This document shows positions 1-9,240 of a DNA stretch of 64,000 nucleotides, piece after piece (position 1 is the stretch's first letter; each line of letters begins with the position of its first letter). The stretch comes from Rapidithrix thailandica (GTDB lineage Bacteria > Bacteroidota > Bacteroidia > Cytophagales > Flammeovirgaceae), in NCBI RefSeq assembly GCF_039710355.1, contig NZ_JBDKWZ010000003.1:475714-539713 (forward strand), read 5' to 3'. The notes beneath the pieces were generated by a model. The model worked only from the letters and a program-made list of their open reading frames with translations. It did no database searches and was not told the origin of the DNA. A program made the position numbers and the translations under genes.

Positions 1-2487
1 GATGCCGTCACTACCAGTAAAATTCTGGATATTGTATTGACCAAGCGCTCAAACGGTTCGGCTTCCGCAGTAGAACTGGCCGGCTTTCCCCACCATGCTT
101 TGGACACCTACCTCCCCAAATTAATTCGGGCGGGACAAAGGGTGGCCATCTGTGACCAGTTGGAAGATCCCAAATCGGTAAAAGGTATTGTGAAACGAGG
201 AGTGACTGAGTTGGTAACTCCGGGAGTTTCATTCAACGACAATGTCTTAAATGTTAAATCCAATAATTACCTTGCCGCTGTTCACTTTAGTAAAGACCGC
301 TTGGGAGTGGCCTTTTTGGATATTTCCACCGGAGAATTCTTGACCGCCCAAGGTACTTTGCAATATGTTGAAAAGTTAGTACAAAGTTTTGCTCCTTCCG
401 AACTATTGTATTGTCGTACACAACAAGACCCTTTTCAAGAACATTTTGCGACTGATTATAATAACTTTCGCTTGGATGATTGGGTATTTACCTATGATTA
501 CGGGTATGAAAAGTTGACCAATCATTTTCAAACTTCTACCTTGAAAGGGTTTGGCATCGAAAGCTTGCAAGAAGGTATTGTTGCTGCCGGGGCGATTTTA
601 TATTACTTAGAAGTGACCGAACATCATGAAACCAAGCATATATCCAAGGTGTCTCGCATCGATGAGGAGAAATATGTCTGGTTGGATAAATTCACCATCC
701 GGAACCTGGAGTTGATTTATCCCCAACACGATGGGGGGGTGCCTTTGGTTTCCATTTTAGATCATTGCTCTACACCTATGGGAGCCCGTATGATAAAAAA
801 GTGGATTGTATTGCCATTGCGTTCAAAAGCTGCCATTGAAGAACGGCATCAGGTAGTGCAGTATTTTTTGGAACAAGAAGAGTTGATGGATGATGTGAAT
901 CAACATTTACAGCAAATTGGCGATTTGGAAAGGTTGATTTCGAAAGTTGCCGTGGGAAGAATTAATCCCCGTGAGTTGATTCAGCTAAAAAAAGCCCTGC
1001 AACATTGTATTCCTATCAAAGAATTGTTAAGCACTTGTAAGGCTTCCGAAATTCAAAAAATTGCCGAACAACTGAATCCGTGTGAGTTTTTGATTGATAA
1101 AATCAATAAGGAAATCAAAGAAGAGGCGCCTTTGAATGCCACACAGGGAAACTTGGTAAAGGATGGAGTGGATGAAGAGTTGGATGAATTGCGAAAAATT
1201 GCTTTTTCCGGGAAGGACTATTTGCTGCAGCTACAACAGAGAGAAACGGAAAAAACGGGAATATCATCCTTAAAGATCGCATACAATAAAGTGTTTGGGT
1301 ATTACCTTGAAGTGCGTAATGTGCATAAAGATAAAGTACCTGAGGGTTGGATCCGTAAGCAAACTTTGGTTAATGCCGAACGCTATGTCACGGAAGAGTT
1401 GAAATCGTATGAGGAAAAAATACTCAATGCAGAAGAAAAGATTTATGTGATCGAACATCGAATTTTTCAAGAACTGATCCGGGCAGCAGCGGATTTTGTA
1501 ATGCAGATTCAGCAAAATGCACAGGTTATCGCTTCTTTGGACTGCCTTCTCTCTTTTGCCGCCATAGCCCTGAAAAATAATTATTGCCGCCCTGGCATCA
1601 GTGAAAGTAGCACTTTGATGATTAAAGACGGAAGGCATCCGGTTATTGAACAACAGTTGCCTATCGGTGAAGAATATGTGCCGAATGACATCAAGTTGGA
1701 TGATACCGAACAACAGGTGCTAATTATCACCGGGCCCAATATGGCGGGGAAATCTGCCTTGTTAAGGCAAACGGCTTTGATTGTGTTGTTAGGTCAGATT
1801 GGTTCGTTTGTTCCGGCTACCGAAGCACATATAGGCTTGGTAGACAAAATCTTTACCCGTGTGGGAGCATCAGACAATCTATCTAAAGGAGAATCAACTT
1901 TTATGGTAGAAATGACGGAAACCGCCAGTATCCTGAATAACCTGAGTAACCGCAGCTTAATCCTCATGGATGAAATTGGCCGGGGAACCAGCACATACGA
2001 TGGTATTTCGATTGCCTGGTCTATTGTTGAGTATTTGCATAACCACCCACAAGCGAAAGCTAAGACCTTGTTTGCCACACACTATCATGAATTGAATCAA
2101 TTAGCTGAAGATTTGCCCCGGGTGAAAAACTTTAATGTTTCGGTAAAAGAGATCGGAAATAAGGTTGTATTTTTAAGAAAGTTAAAGGAAGGGGGGAGTG
2201 AGCATAGTTTTGGAATTCATGTAGCGCAAATGGCGGGAATGCCGAATAAGGTGGTGATTCGCTCCAATGAGATTTTACATCATTTGGAAAAAGATAAAAT
2301 CAAAGACAAACGTAAACACAGGATGAATGAGGTGCCGAAAGAAAATTACCAGTTAAATCTTTTTGAACCCAATGATCCGAATTACAAACAGGTAAAGGAA
2401 TTGTTAAAGAAACTGGATATCAATACCATCGCTCCGGTGGAGGCATTGTTAAAATTAAATGAATTGAAAAGTCTTATGGACAACTAA
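1..2487 (+). CDS. mutS: DNA mismatch repair protein MutS (5' end outside window)
   Basis: MutS recognises mismatched bases and uses ATP to recruit MutL. Frame 1 is open from the first base to the TAA at 2485-2487, giving 828 visible residues. The first ones (DAVTTSKILDIVLTKRSNG) match the part of MutS just after the mismatch-binding start, so roughly 40-60 N-terminal residues, including the Phe-x-Glu mismatch wedge, lie outside. Visible: connector and lever domains, the Walker A loop GPNMAGKS near 1732-1755, Walker B LILMDEIGRGTSTYDG near 1957-2003, the THYHEL motif, and a C-terminal tail. A TTG-started ORF at 37 is only an artefact of the window edge. Total size fits the bacterial family of about 850-880 aa. 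Certain identification; the true start is not visible. Confidence 0.97.
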   Translation, partial: DAVTTSKILDIVLTKRSNGSASAVELAGFPHHALDTYLPKLIRAGQRVAICDQLEDPKSVKGIVKRGVTELVTPGVSFNDNVLNVKSNNYLAAVHFSKDRLGVAFLDISTGEFLTAQGTLQYVEKLVQSFAPSELLYCRTQQDPFQEHFATDYNNFRLDDWVFTYDYGYEKLTNHFQTSTLKGFGIESLQEGIVAAGAILYYLEVTEHHETKHISKVSRIDEEKYVWLDKFTIRNLELIYPQHDGGVPLVSILDHCSTPMGARMIKKWIVLPLRSKAAIEERHQVVQYFLEQEELMDDVNQHLQQIGDLERLISKVAVGRINPRELIQLKKALQHCIPIKELLSTCKASEIQKIAEQLNPCEFLIDKINKEIKEEAPLNATQGNLVKDGVDEELDELRKIAFSGKDYLLQLQQRETEKTGISSLKIAYNKVFGYYLEVRNVHKDKVPEGWIRKQTLVNAERYVTEELKSYEEKILNAEEKIYVIEHRIFQELIRAAADFVMQIQQNAQVIASLDCLLSFAAIALKNNYCRPGISESSTLMIKDGRHPVIEQQLPIGEEYVPNDIKLDDTEQQVLIITGPNMAGKSALLRQTALIVLLGQIGSFVPATEAHIGLVDKIFTRVGASDNLSKGESTFMVEMTETASILNNLSNRSLILMDEIGRGTSTYDGISIAWSIVEYLHNHPQAKAKTLFATHYHELNQLAEDLPRVKNFNVSVKEIGNKVVFLRKLKEGGSEHSFGIHVAQMAGMPNKVVIRSNEILHHLEKDKIKDKRKHRMNEVPKENYQLNLFEPNDPNYKQVKELLKKLDINTIAPVEALLKLNELKSLMDN

Positions 2488-2549
2488 GTCGTTTTACCAT
2501 CAGATGTTAATGTCTTGTCCTATTATTTCGAATAGTAATTTCACTTATA

Positions 2550-2999
2550 ATGAAGATAGAGGAAGCCATCAAGCAAAAGAAATTTGAAAGTGAACGGCAA
2601 AAAGCCGTCATTAATTTAATGTACACAAACAGTTGGCTTTCAAGTGTACACACAAAATGTTTAAAACCCTTTGGTATTTCTATCCAGCAATTTAATGTTT
2701 TGAGAATCTTGAGAGGGCAATATCCTAAACCCTGTACTTTAAGTTTGGTACAGGAAAGGATGTTGGATAAGTCCTCTAATGCGACACGGCTGGTAGAGAA
2801 ATTACGGTTAAAAGGCTTGGTGGAACGAAACCTGTGCGAATCAAACCGGAGGCAAGTGGACATCCTGATTACCGAAGAAGGGTTGATACTATTGAAAAAA
2901 GCCAGCAAAGTAATGCACGATGTTACAGAAGCAATGCCTCTTAATGACTTGGAAGCAATCCAGCTTAACAAACTTTTAGAAAAAATGAGAGGCCTGTAA
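2550..2999 (+). CDS. MarR-family transcriptional regulator
   Basis: 149-aa winged-helix regulator of the MarR/SlyA type, normally a dimeric repressor that senses small aromatic or oxidative ligands. Visible features are an N-terminal dimerisation helix, the helix-turn-helix around residues 55-90 (LSLVQERMLDKSSNATRLVEKL), and the wing with the conserved D/N-R-R pattern (ESNRRQVDILITEEG). The ATG at 2550 follows mutS by 62 bp on the same strand. MarR genes often control a neighbour, but none with an obvious substrate is adjacent, so the target is unknown. A hairpin-rich stretch follows at 3033-3087. Family assignment is firm; function is not. Confidence 0.85.
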   Translation: MKIEEAIKQKKFESERQKAVINLMYTNSWLSSVHTKCLKPFGISIQQFNVLRILRGQYPKPCTLSLVQERMLDKSSNATRLVEKLRLKGLVERNLCESNRRQVDILITEEGLILLKKASKVMHDVTEAMPLNDLEAIQLNKLLEKMRGL

Positions 3000-3855
3000 G
3001 CTACCTAAAAGTAAGCTAATATTTTACCCTTCAAAGGCATCGGTATCCTTTGGGATACTACTGTGGCCCCCTATGTAAGATGCCTTTGGTTTCCTCCCTT
3101 CTCGACTCCTTCATTGAAAAAAAGTGTACCAAAAAATAACTATTTATTACTTAGGATAGTTTTATGAATATCTTGCTTTTCCCAAGGCCCTGAAATAAGG
3201 TTTTTTTTAAAATAAAAGTTTGCTTGTATCTGATAATCAGTTAAATATATTGTTTTTCAATTCTTCTGTATGAGCTTTTTTATATTGTATATTTCGCATG
3301 TTGAGAGAAATATACATGTTCTCTACCACTGAATATGATTTGTTTAAGGAGTGATTTATTTATAAAGACAGAAGAAAATACTTATTAAATGATTACAAAT
3401 CAAGGAGGTAAATAAACTAATTAATGTAGCATGACCGCTATTTAAGTACAAACCTATTTTGAACTATTACAAGAATATAAAGGGATTGGAGGGGTAAATA
3501 CGTTTACTTTTTGCAAAGGTAAAAAGAAGCATACATGAATAGGGCGAAATCCGAAAGATGTACAAAGAAACTTGAGGGGAATTAACAAGCTAAAATGCTG
3601 TAGTGTATCGGTGAAATCTAGCAACATTTATTTTGAAATTTCGTTGGATCAACAGTAAATTTATCTGTATTTTTAGATTTATATTGCATATGATTTTGAT
3701 AAAATATTAATATACAATAAATCATTAATTTACATTTTGAGTGCATTATAATTTAAAATATTACAGTAAATTAGGCATAAGTTATTTCAGTAAAACAATT
3801 ATCCATTAATATTACCTAGTGAATTTACGTTTTTTACCCTTAAAAAAGTAACAAA
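3000..3855. other. Long AT-rich intergenic region
   Basis: About 855 bp with no convincing gene. It contains the stem-loop at 3033-3087, then very AT-rich sequence. A consensus-like Shine-Dalgarno string AAGGAGGT occurs at 3403-3410, but the ATG that follows is directly followed by TAG. A 30-codon open stretch near 3450-3537 has a protein-like composition but no good start. The region may hold a decayed gene; I cannot identify one. Confidence 0.5.
3033..3087 (+). other. Stem-loop structure downstream of the MarR gene
   Basis: AAAGGCATC (3033-3041) is the exact reverse complement of GATGCCTTT (3079-3087). Inside this 9-bp stem lies a second hairpin, GTATCC/GGATAC (3043-3048 with 3053-3058), leaving a C-rich single-stranded piece. 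It could be the end of the MarR transcript or a small structured RNA. There is no clean T-run, so a simple terminator is not certain. Confidence 0.4.
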
Positions 3856-4266
3856 ATGAGTGAGTTAGTAACATCAACTACCCTACTAGATGAGACGTAT
3901 GTTGAAATTTTCATCGATAGTGAAAATAAAGTAATTGTGGCCCGTTGGAAAGGCTTCCTTAAGTCGGACCAAATGGAAAAGGGCATGAATACGCTTATTA
4001 ATAATATCTCAAAAAAGGGAATTACCAAACATCTAAGCGATCATACTGAATTAAAAGTGCTTTCTTCTGATTTACAGAAACGCTTAGTAGAAGATGGCCT
4101 TCCTGCTTTTGAAAGAGTAGGGATTACAAAATTAGCGGTGAAAACAGCTGATGATATTTTTGCTGTGGCAACCGTAGAAAAAGTAAATAATACGACTCAA
4201 ATTGGTAAGATGACTATTAAATCATTCAACACGGACCAACAGTGTCTTGATTGGTTGAATGAGTAA
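3856..4266 (+). CDS. Small STAS/SpoIIAA-like cytoplasmic protein
   Basis: 136 aa, no signal peptide or membrane segment. The pattern (beta strands EIFIDSENKVIVARWKG, then helix SDQMEKGMNTLINNI, a strand with KHLSDHTELKVL, and a C-terminal FNTDQQCLDWLNE helix) resembles SpoIIAA/STAS-like folds common in Bacteroidota, where members often accompany sensory proteins. No catalytic motif is visible. It stands alone, with about 590 bp of AT-rich DNA before it and 510 bp after. The assignment rests on overall pattern rather than a diagnostic motif, so it is tentative; the coding status is well supported by length and ordinary codon use. Confidence 0.6.
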   Translation: MSELVTSTTLLDETYVEIFIDSENKVIVARWKGFLKSDQMEKGMNTLINNISKKGITKHLSDHTELKVLSSDLQKRLVEDGLPAFERVGITKLAVKTADDIFAVATVEKVNNTTQIGKMTIKSFNTDQQCLDWLNE

Positions 4267-4325
4267 CAGTTCAGTTTTATTTCTCGTATATTAACATTCA
4301 TGAAATCTGACTGTACGAGTTAGGT

Positions 4326-4358
4326 AAGGGGTTGGGTTAACAATCCTCCCAACTCCTT
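4326..4358 (+). terminator. Hairpin after the STAS-like gene
   Basis: AAGGGGTTGGG (4326-4336) pairs with CCCAACTCCTT (4348-4358), 11 bp with one G-T wobble and an 11-nt loop, 60 bp after the stop. The tail is AT-rich but not a T-run. Confidence 0.5.
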
Positions 4359-4621
4359 ATAATTTAACTAGACTATCATATAAGTTCAATTATTGGCATG
4401 GCCAATACTTTATTACGGATATAGTTAATAACCTAAGCTAAAGGCAATATATATGTGCTCAACAAGTGCATATTCCGTAATTACATTATGTCTTATATCT
4501 TCTGTTTAATTGAGAATTATTCTCAACCAATCATCTTCCAAGAAACAATCCGAGTTACCTATTGACTTATCTGAATAAGTTCAATATAACTTATCTATAG
4601 GTTAGTTGTAACTATCTGATT

Positions 4622-4652
4622 TGCAATAATTTATTGTTATTGCACCCGGGTG
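4622..4652. promoter_or_regulatory. Inverted repeat plus palindrome, candidate operator
   Basis: TGCAATAA and TTATTGCA form an 8-bp inverted repeat with a 7-bp spacer; the second arm runs into the palindrome CACCCGGGTG. They lie 37 bp before the TATGTTTG element, where a regulator of the PrnB-like gene could bind. Symmetry is seen; function is inferred. Confidence 0.35.
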
Positions 4653-4688
4653 AGTATTGCCCAAAATTTACTTGGATTTCTTTGAGGA

Positions 4689-4696
4689 TATGTTTG
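4689..4696 (+). promoter_or_regulatory. Candidate -7 element (TATGTTTG) of the PrnB-like gene
   Basis: TATGTTTG matches the Bacteroidota -7 consensus TAnnTTTG and lies 80 bp before the ATG at 4777. No well-spaced TTTG -33 box is present, so a weak or activated promoter is possible. Confidence 0.35.
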
Positions 4697-4776
4697 TAAA
4701 CTAAATTTCAACATCAGTCACATTTGGTATATACCAGATTGACTCTTAGCTATCTTAACCGAATAATTTAAACCCT

Positions 4777-5880
4777 ATGGAAGTTGTTAAGTCAATTATC
4801 TCTCCAGTCGATAGACAAGCCACAGACCTGAAGGTTTGCAGTATGGATCCTCTATCTTTTGATAAGTATTTAAAAAAAGTAGGCCAACTAAATCAAGCCA
4901 AAGATGTAAATGGATTAGCAGAACTCTTGTACCAAGTACTCCCTACACCTGCTGCTTTGGAGCACTATTCCTTTGAAGAAGCAGCCGCAGCCATGCGTGA
5001 TTTGGGAATTTTGCTTGGGTCTATCAAACGCCATGGCGTGGAACCGGTTTGGTTGGTACCTGAAATTGAGTTTGTATTGGAAATTTTGGGACACAAAAAC
5101 AATCTTCCCCCGCGCGATACACTTATCCACTATACACTTTGGAATCCCGATGGTAAAAGGATGAGGAGCTATACACAAGAGCCGGATGAATTGCATTTGA
5201 TTCATAGCGTGAAAAAATCCACCGGGCCTTTGATGGATGCAATCTATAATATGAGAAACTTGCATCAAATTTCTCTTAAAAACCCCAAGTTCAGTGATTA
5301 TGCCAAACAGGCACACGAAGGTTTTAAAAGTATGATTGATGGGGTCGTTCATGCAAAGCGCTTTGTTTCTCCAGCGTTTTTTGCCAATGAATTACGCTAC
5401 TATTATGACCCAATTCATTTATTAGGTAAAGATTGGATCGGTCCGGGTGCCGTAGAAATGCCGGTTTTTGTATTTGATCATCTCTTATGGGGTAGTGATT
5501 GCGATGACCCCGCATATGAAGAATTCCGGCAAACGTATTTACCCTATATTTTACCTGAGTTTAGAAAGATTTTCAAAGAATATGAAAATAAGTGGAGTTT
5601 ACTTTTGAAGCTTTTGACATATGTGGAAAACAAAAAACTCAATGATACGGAATTGGCTAATATCAAAGAAGTCTTGAAAATCTGTACATTGTTGAAAAGC
5701 TTCCGGATGCCGCATAAAAAATTGGCGGAAGATTCTTATAAAGAGGAAAATAATCCCGGACGAAGCAAGGGAAGTGGAGGTTACTCTACGGATATCTTAG
5801 TACATATTATCAAATTATGTAATGCCAAATCAAACCGTTTGAAGGAAGCTTTGGAAAAGTATCAATCAGTGGAGTTATAA
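4777..5880 (+). CDS. PrnB-like haem protein (monodechloroaminopyrrolnitrin synthase family, DUF1864)
   Basis: 367 aa, close in length to Pseudomonas PrnB, which rearranges the indole ring of 7-chlorotryptophan in pyrrolnitrin biosynthesis and belongs structurally to the haem-dependent indoleamine/tryptophan 2,3-dioxygenase superfamily. Blocks I recognise from PrnB, in the same order: EAAAAMRDLGILLGS with KRHG (residues 68-86), LPPRDTLIHYTLWNP (110-124), GPGAVEMPVFV (222-232), the DDPAYEEFRQTYLPY region (243-257), RMPHKKLAEDSY (310-321) and SGGY (333-336). The His at residue 313 coincides with the proximal haem ligand number I recall for PrnB. No tryptophan halogenase (PrnA), PrnC or PrnD is nearby, so the substrate need not be chlorinated; plain tryptophan or another indole is possible. 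It is followed by its own terminator and appears monocistronic. Family is convincing; reaction unknown. Confidence 0.85.
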   Translation: MEVVKSIISPVDRQATDLKVCSMDPLSFDKYLKKVGQLNQAKDVNGLAELLYQVLPTPAALEHYSFEEAAAAMRDLGILLGSIKRHGVEPVWLVPEIEFVLEILGHKNNLPPRDTLIHYTLWNPDGKRMRSYTQEPDELHLIHSVKKSTGPLMDAIYNMRNLHQISLKNPKFSDYAKQAHEGFKSMIDGVVHAKRFVSPAFFANELRYYYDPIHLLGKDWIGPGAVEMPVFVFDHLLWGSDCDDPAYEEFRQTYLPYILPEFRKIFKEYENKWSLLLKLLTYVENKKLNDTELANIKEVLKICTLLKSFRMPHKKLAEDSYKEENNPGRSKGSGGYSTDILVHIIKLCNAKSNRLKEALEKYQSVEL

Positions 5881-5953
5881 TATTCCCGTATGATTAAGTA
5901 AAAGCTAATGGTATCACTGAAGTTGGATACTTGAAATGCCAGCGGCCAAATAA

Positions 5954-6004
5954 AACCAATCCCAATGGATGAAATAACGTTCAATTGGGATTGGTTCTTT
6001 TTTT
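5954..6004 (+). terminator. Rho-independent terminator of the PrnB-like gene
   Basis: AACCAATCCCAAT (5954-5966) pairs perfectly with ATTGGGATTGGTT, followed by C and a run of seven T. Confidence 0.85.
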
Positions 6005-6065
6005 AATATTTAGCCTCAATGAATTATAAAAAGAAGAATTTACGATTTTAAAAAAAGTAGACGGC

Positions 6066-6100
6066 AAAAAAAGCGTCAGCAAACAGAGTTGCTGACGCTT
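6066..6100 (-). terminator. Rho-independent terminator of the M16 peptidase gene
   Basis: AAGCGTCAGCAA pairs with TTGCTGACGCTT; on the minus strand the stem is followed by seven T (6066-6072 on top as A). It lies 28 bp past the stop codon. Confidence 0.85.
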
Positions 6101-6127
6101 AAATTCCTAGAATCAATTAATAGTTTG

Positions 6128-8935
6128 TTATTGTTCTTGCTCTGGCTTTAACACTGCTTGCACATAATTTTTAAAATTGAAATACCTTTTTGCAGCTTTT
6201 TTTACACTTTTAGCAGTGACTTTCTTCAAGTTTTTTTCATAATCCAGTACACTTTCAGGATTAAACGCATTGCGATAAGCGCTTTGTAATACGCCCATCC
6301 AATAGCCATTTTTCTTCAAGTTTTCTTTCCACTGGCGTATCCATGCTTTTTTTACTTTTTCAAGATCTTCAGCACTTGGCCCTTCTTTTTGGAGTTTTTT
6401 CATTTCTATAAATGTGGCAGCAACTAGTTCATCCACATTTTCCGGTGCGCAACCAAAGGATACTGAAAAGGAATAATTTTCATAAGGTCGCTTACTCAGT
6501 CCCCCACCAGCTCCGGCTCCGTAGACTCCACTTTTTTCCTCTCGTAAACTTTCTGTTAAGCGGATGGTTAAGATCTCTCCCAAAGCTTGCATATCCCGTG
6601 CAGCTTCCCGGCTATACGGTGCCTTTCCGGTAAACATAAGTCTAACCGTACTTTTTTCTTCTTTTCCTTTTTTATATTCCTGGGAAATAACTCCTTTGGG
6701 AGGGCGTATACCTTCGTCTTTCCATGTTTCCTGGCGCTTCAGATTAGGTAGACTTCCCAAATAAGTTTCTACTAAAGGGATTAATGTTGACTCATCCAAA
6801 TTCCCCACAAAAAAGAAGGTGAAATCACTGGCATCCGCAAAGCGTTCCTGATAAAAAGTAATGGCTTTGTCCAGGTTGATTTTGTCCAAGTCTTCTACTG
6901 TGGGATAGCCTCCACCTCTTGGATGATTTTGGGACATTAACTTTGCCAACTGATCATTGTAATAGGCTTGAGGGTCGACCAATGCATTTTTTAAATAAGC
7001 CTTGTATTTATTAATAAACGACTGAGCTGACTCTTGATCTTTGCGAGGAGCAGTGAAATATAAATGAACTAATTGCAAAGCCGTTTCCAGGTCTTTAGGG
7101 GAAGCATTACCCGAAATTCCCTCTTCTAAAGTATTGATGTAAGGTGCTACTCCCACTACTTTTCCTGCCAAGAGTTTTCGGAGATCGATTGGAGAAAAAT
7201 CTTTGACTCCCCCTTCACGCACCAGCGTATTTGCATACACAGCCGATTGGTAGTTATCATCTTCACTTAACGATGTTCCTCCTTGGCTAAAAGCCGAAAA
7301 ACTGATCTGATCATTTTTAAAATCAGTAGCTTTCAGTACTACTTTTATGCCGTTTGAAAGGGTAATTTCTTTGACATCAATACGTTCATATACCTTTTCA
7401 CTCAGCACTTTTCCCGCTTTAGGCGTTGCTTCCATTAAAGCAGTAGCCGTAAGCTTGTCTTCATAAGGTGTGATGTTTTCTTTTTCCACCTCCTCAATCA
7501 GTTTTAATAATTGAGTTTCATCTGGCAAGTGGGCTTTTTCTTTTTCCGGAGCAGTAACAATAAGCACCCGGTTTTGCTCTGTCATCCACTTTTTGGGCAA
7601 GGCATTTATTTCCTCTAATTGAATAGTGGGTAATAAATTCTTTACGGTTTCGTATTGATACGCAATACCGGGAATCGGGCTCTCTTTCAAAAAGTGATTC
7701 ATGTATTGAGACAAATAGCTACCGGAGAAAGCCTTGTCCCTTTCTTTGAAAGAGCGTTCATAACTTACCAACAATTGCTTTTTAGTACGTTCCAACTCAC
7801 TGTTGGTAAAGCCATGTTGTTTTACCCGCTCGTTTTCACGAACCAACGCCTTTAAACCTTTTTCCAGTTCTCCTTCTTTAATAGTTGCGAAACCTTGGTA
7901 GGCATTTTTATCTGCAAGCATATTTCCATAATAGCTTCCCCCTCCTAAAAATGGTGGCTTGGCCGATTTGCTCAATTCGGTAAACCTGGCACTGATCATG
8001 GAATTGTACAGGGAGTGCACCAAATTTCTACGGAAATCAGCTACTGTCTTTGTTTTATTTTGTTCATGTTTATAAATGAGTTGTACCTGGGTGATGCTAG
8101 CTTCTTTGTCAGTAGCTATACTGACCAGCGTACCTTCGTTATCCGGAATATCGTAATAAGTACGTTTTTTCGGGTTTTCCGGTCCGGCAATTCTTCCGAA
8201 GTGTTGCTTGATTTTTTCTTCGATTTTGGCGAGGTCCCAATCTCCTACGGCAATGACAGCCATCAGATCCGGACGGTACCAATCTCGGTAAAAAGTTTTT
8301 ACCTCCTCGTATGGGAAATTCCGGATAACCTCCATTTTGCCAATCGGCAATCTTTGGGCATAGCGTGAACCTTTCAGCAAGACCGGGAAATACTGATCTC
8401 GCATACGTTGTTGGGCTCCTCTGCGCAAACGCCATTCTTCTTCTACCACACCTCTTTCTTTATCAATTTCTTCATGTTCAAAAGAGACGTTATGTGCCCA
8501 GTCTTCCAAAATCTGGAAGCCGTTTTCAATATACTCCTCTTTATCAGTGGGGATGGGTAACATGAAAACCGTCTCATCAAAGCTGGTATAAGCATTCAAA
8601 TCAGCTCCGAATTTAATCCCGATCGATTCCAGATAGTCTACTAATTCATTTTTTTCAAAGTTTTTAGTTCCATTAAAGCACATATGCTCAATGAAATGGG
8701 CCAAACCAAGTTGTTTTTCATTTTCCAGAATTGAACCGGCTTTTAATACCAATCGCAGCTCCAGTTTATTTTCTGGTTTTTTGTTTTCACGGATGTAATA
8801 TGTCAATCCGTTGTCCAGTTGTCCGATTTTCACCTTCTCATCTACAGGTAACTTTTCCTGGAGTGAAGGTTGGGCATAGCCCCAGTTGACTAATCCGATA
8901 ATTAATAATGTTACTAAACGGGTTGTGTTAAACAT
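6128..8935 (-). CDS. Secreted M16-family zinc metallopeptidase (pitrilysin/insulinase type)
   Basis: 935-aa two-unit M16 peptidase that degrades peptides in the periplasm. An N-terminal signal peptide ends near the AQPS motif. The first unit carries the inverted zinc motif HFIEH (HxxEH) within GLAHFIEHMCFNGTKNF and, about 75 residues on, the glutamate-rich ERGVVEEEW that supplies the third zinc ligand. The second, inactive unit follows from about residue 510 (ITLSNGIKVVLKATDFKNDQISFSAFSQGG) with the R/Y substrate-binding region near the C-terminus. Size matches the long bacterial forms. It is monocistronic, with a terminator and a short hairpin in its leader. Substrates are unknown. Confidence 0.93.
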   Translation of the reverse strand: MFNTTRLVTLLIIGLVNWGYAQPSLQEKLPVDEKVKIGQLDNGLTYYIRENKKPENKLELRLVLKAGSILENEKQLGLAHFIEHMCFNGTKNFEKNELVDYLESIGIKFGADLNAYTSFDETVFMLPIPTDKEEYIENGFQILEDWAHNVSFEHEEIDKERGVVEEEWRLRRGAQQRMRDQYFPVLLKGSRYAQRLPIGKMEVIRNFPYEEVKTFYRDWYRPDLMAVIAVGDWDLAKIEEKIKQHFGRIAGPENPKKRTYYDIPDNEGTLVSIATDKEASITQVQLIYKHEQNKTKTVADFRRNLVHSLYNSMISARFTELSKSAKPPFLGGGSYYGNMLADKNAYQGFATIKEGELEKGLKALVRENERVKQHGFTNSELERTKKQLLVSYERSFKERDKAFSGSYLSQYMNHFLKESPIPGIAYQYETVKNLLPTIQLEEINALPKKWMTEQNRVLIVTAPEKEKAHLPDETQLLKLIEEVEKENITPYEDKLTATALMEATPKAGKVLSEKVYERIDVKEITLSNGIKVVLKATDFKNDQISFSAFSQGGTSLSEDDNYQSAVYANTLVREGGVKDFSPIDLRKLLAGKVVGVAPYINTLEEGISGNASPKDLETALQLVHLYFTAPRKDQESAQSFINKYKAYLKNALVDPQAYYNDQLAKLMSQNHPRGGGYPTVEDLDKINLDKAITFYQERFADASDFTFFFVGNLDESTLIPLVETYLGSLPNLKRQETWKDEGIRPPKGVISQEYKKGKEEKSTVRLMFTGKAPYSREAARDMQALGEILTIRLTESLREEKSGVYGAGAGGGLSKRPYENYSFSVSFGCAPENVDELVAATFIEMKKLQKEGPSAEDLEKVKKAWIRQWKENLKKNGYWMGVLQSAYRNAFNPESVLDYEKNLKKVTAKSVKKAAKRYFNFKNYVQAVLKPEQEQ

Positions 8936-9240
8936 TTTTAGTTGATTTTGTTAAGTTTATCCGTAATGGCTTATGAAAGCATAAGCCTCAGGTAATTAAT
9001 TTGTAATTATAGATGATTGTAGGTCATTCATCAAAATTTATCGGACAAGAGGGAAACAATCTGGATAAGCGGGATCAAAAAATAGAGAGGAAAATCTTTC
9101 ATAATTTATGCTTGTACAAGAGGGGAAAATCGCTGTTTTTAGAAAGTAGGGTTATGTTCGTGCAGTTGGTGAAGAGGTTTTCAAAATTGAATTTCTAGAA
9201 TAGACAGGAGATGAACACCATTGGCCAGGTAAAGGGATAA
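8936..9240. other. Divergence-free gap between two minus-strand genes
   Basis: 305 bp upstream of the M16 gene and downstream of the thioredoxin-like gene. Apart from the hairpin at 8968-8987 I see only AT-rich sequence; a 61-codon plus-strand ORF at 9013-9198 has no family features and is not called. Confidence 0.4.
8968..8987 (-). promoter_or_regulatory. Short hairpin in the M16 peptidase leader
   Basis: GGCTTATG and CATAAGCC form an 8-bp perfect stem with a 4-nt loop, 33 bp before the start codon. It would sit in the 5' untranslated region; whether it affects translation or binds a protein is unknown. Confidence 0.4.

Larger units (their letters stand above)
4267..4776. other. Intergenic region upstream of the PrnB-like gene
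   Basis: 510 bp without a gene. It holds the hairpin at 4326-4358, an inverted repeat TGCAATAA...TTATTGCA (4622-4629 and 4637-4644), an adjoining 10-bp palindrome CACCCGGGTG (4643-4652) and a Bacteroidota-type -7 element at 4689-4696. The density of symmetric sites suggests regulated expression of the downstream gene. Confidence 0.55.

Noticed and set aside
3450..3540. Short protein-like open stretch and an AAGGAGGT before it
   Set aside because: The ATG after the Shine-Dalgarno string is followed at once by a stop, and no family is recognisable.
9013..9198. 61-codon plus-strand ORF in the gap upstream of the M16 gene
   Set aside because: No family pattern, basic and low-complexity; sits in the leader region of a minus-strand gene.
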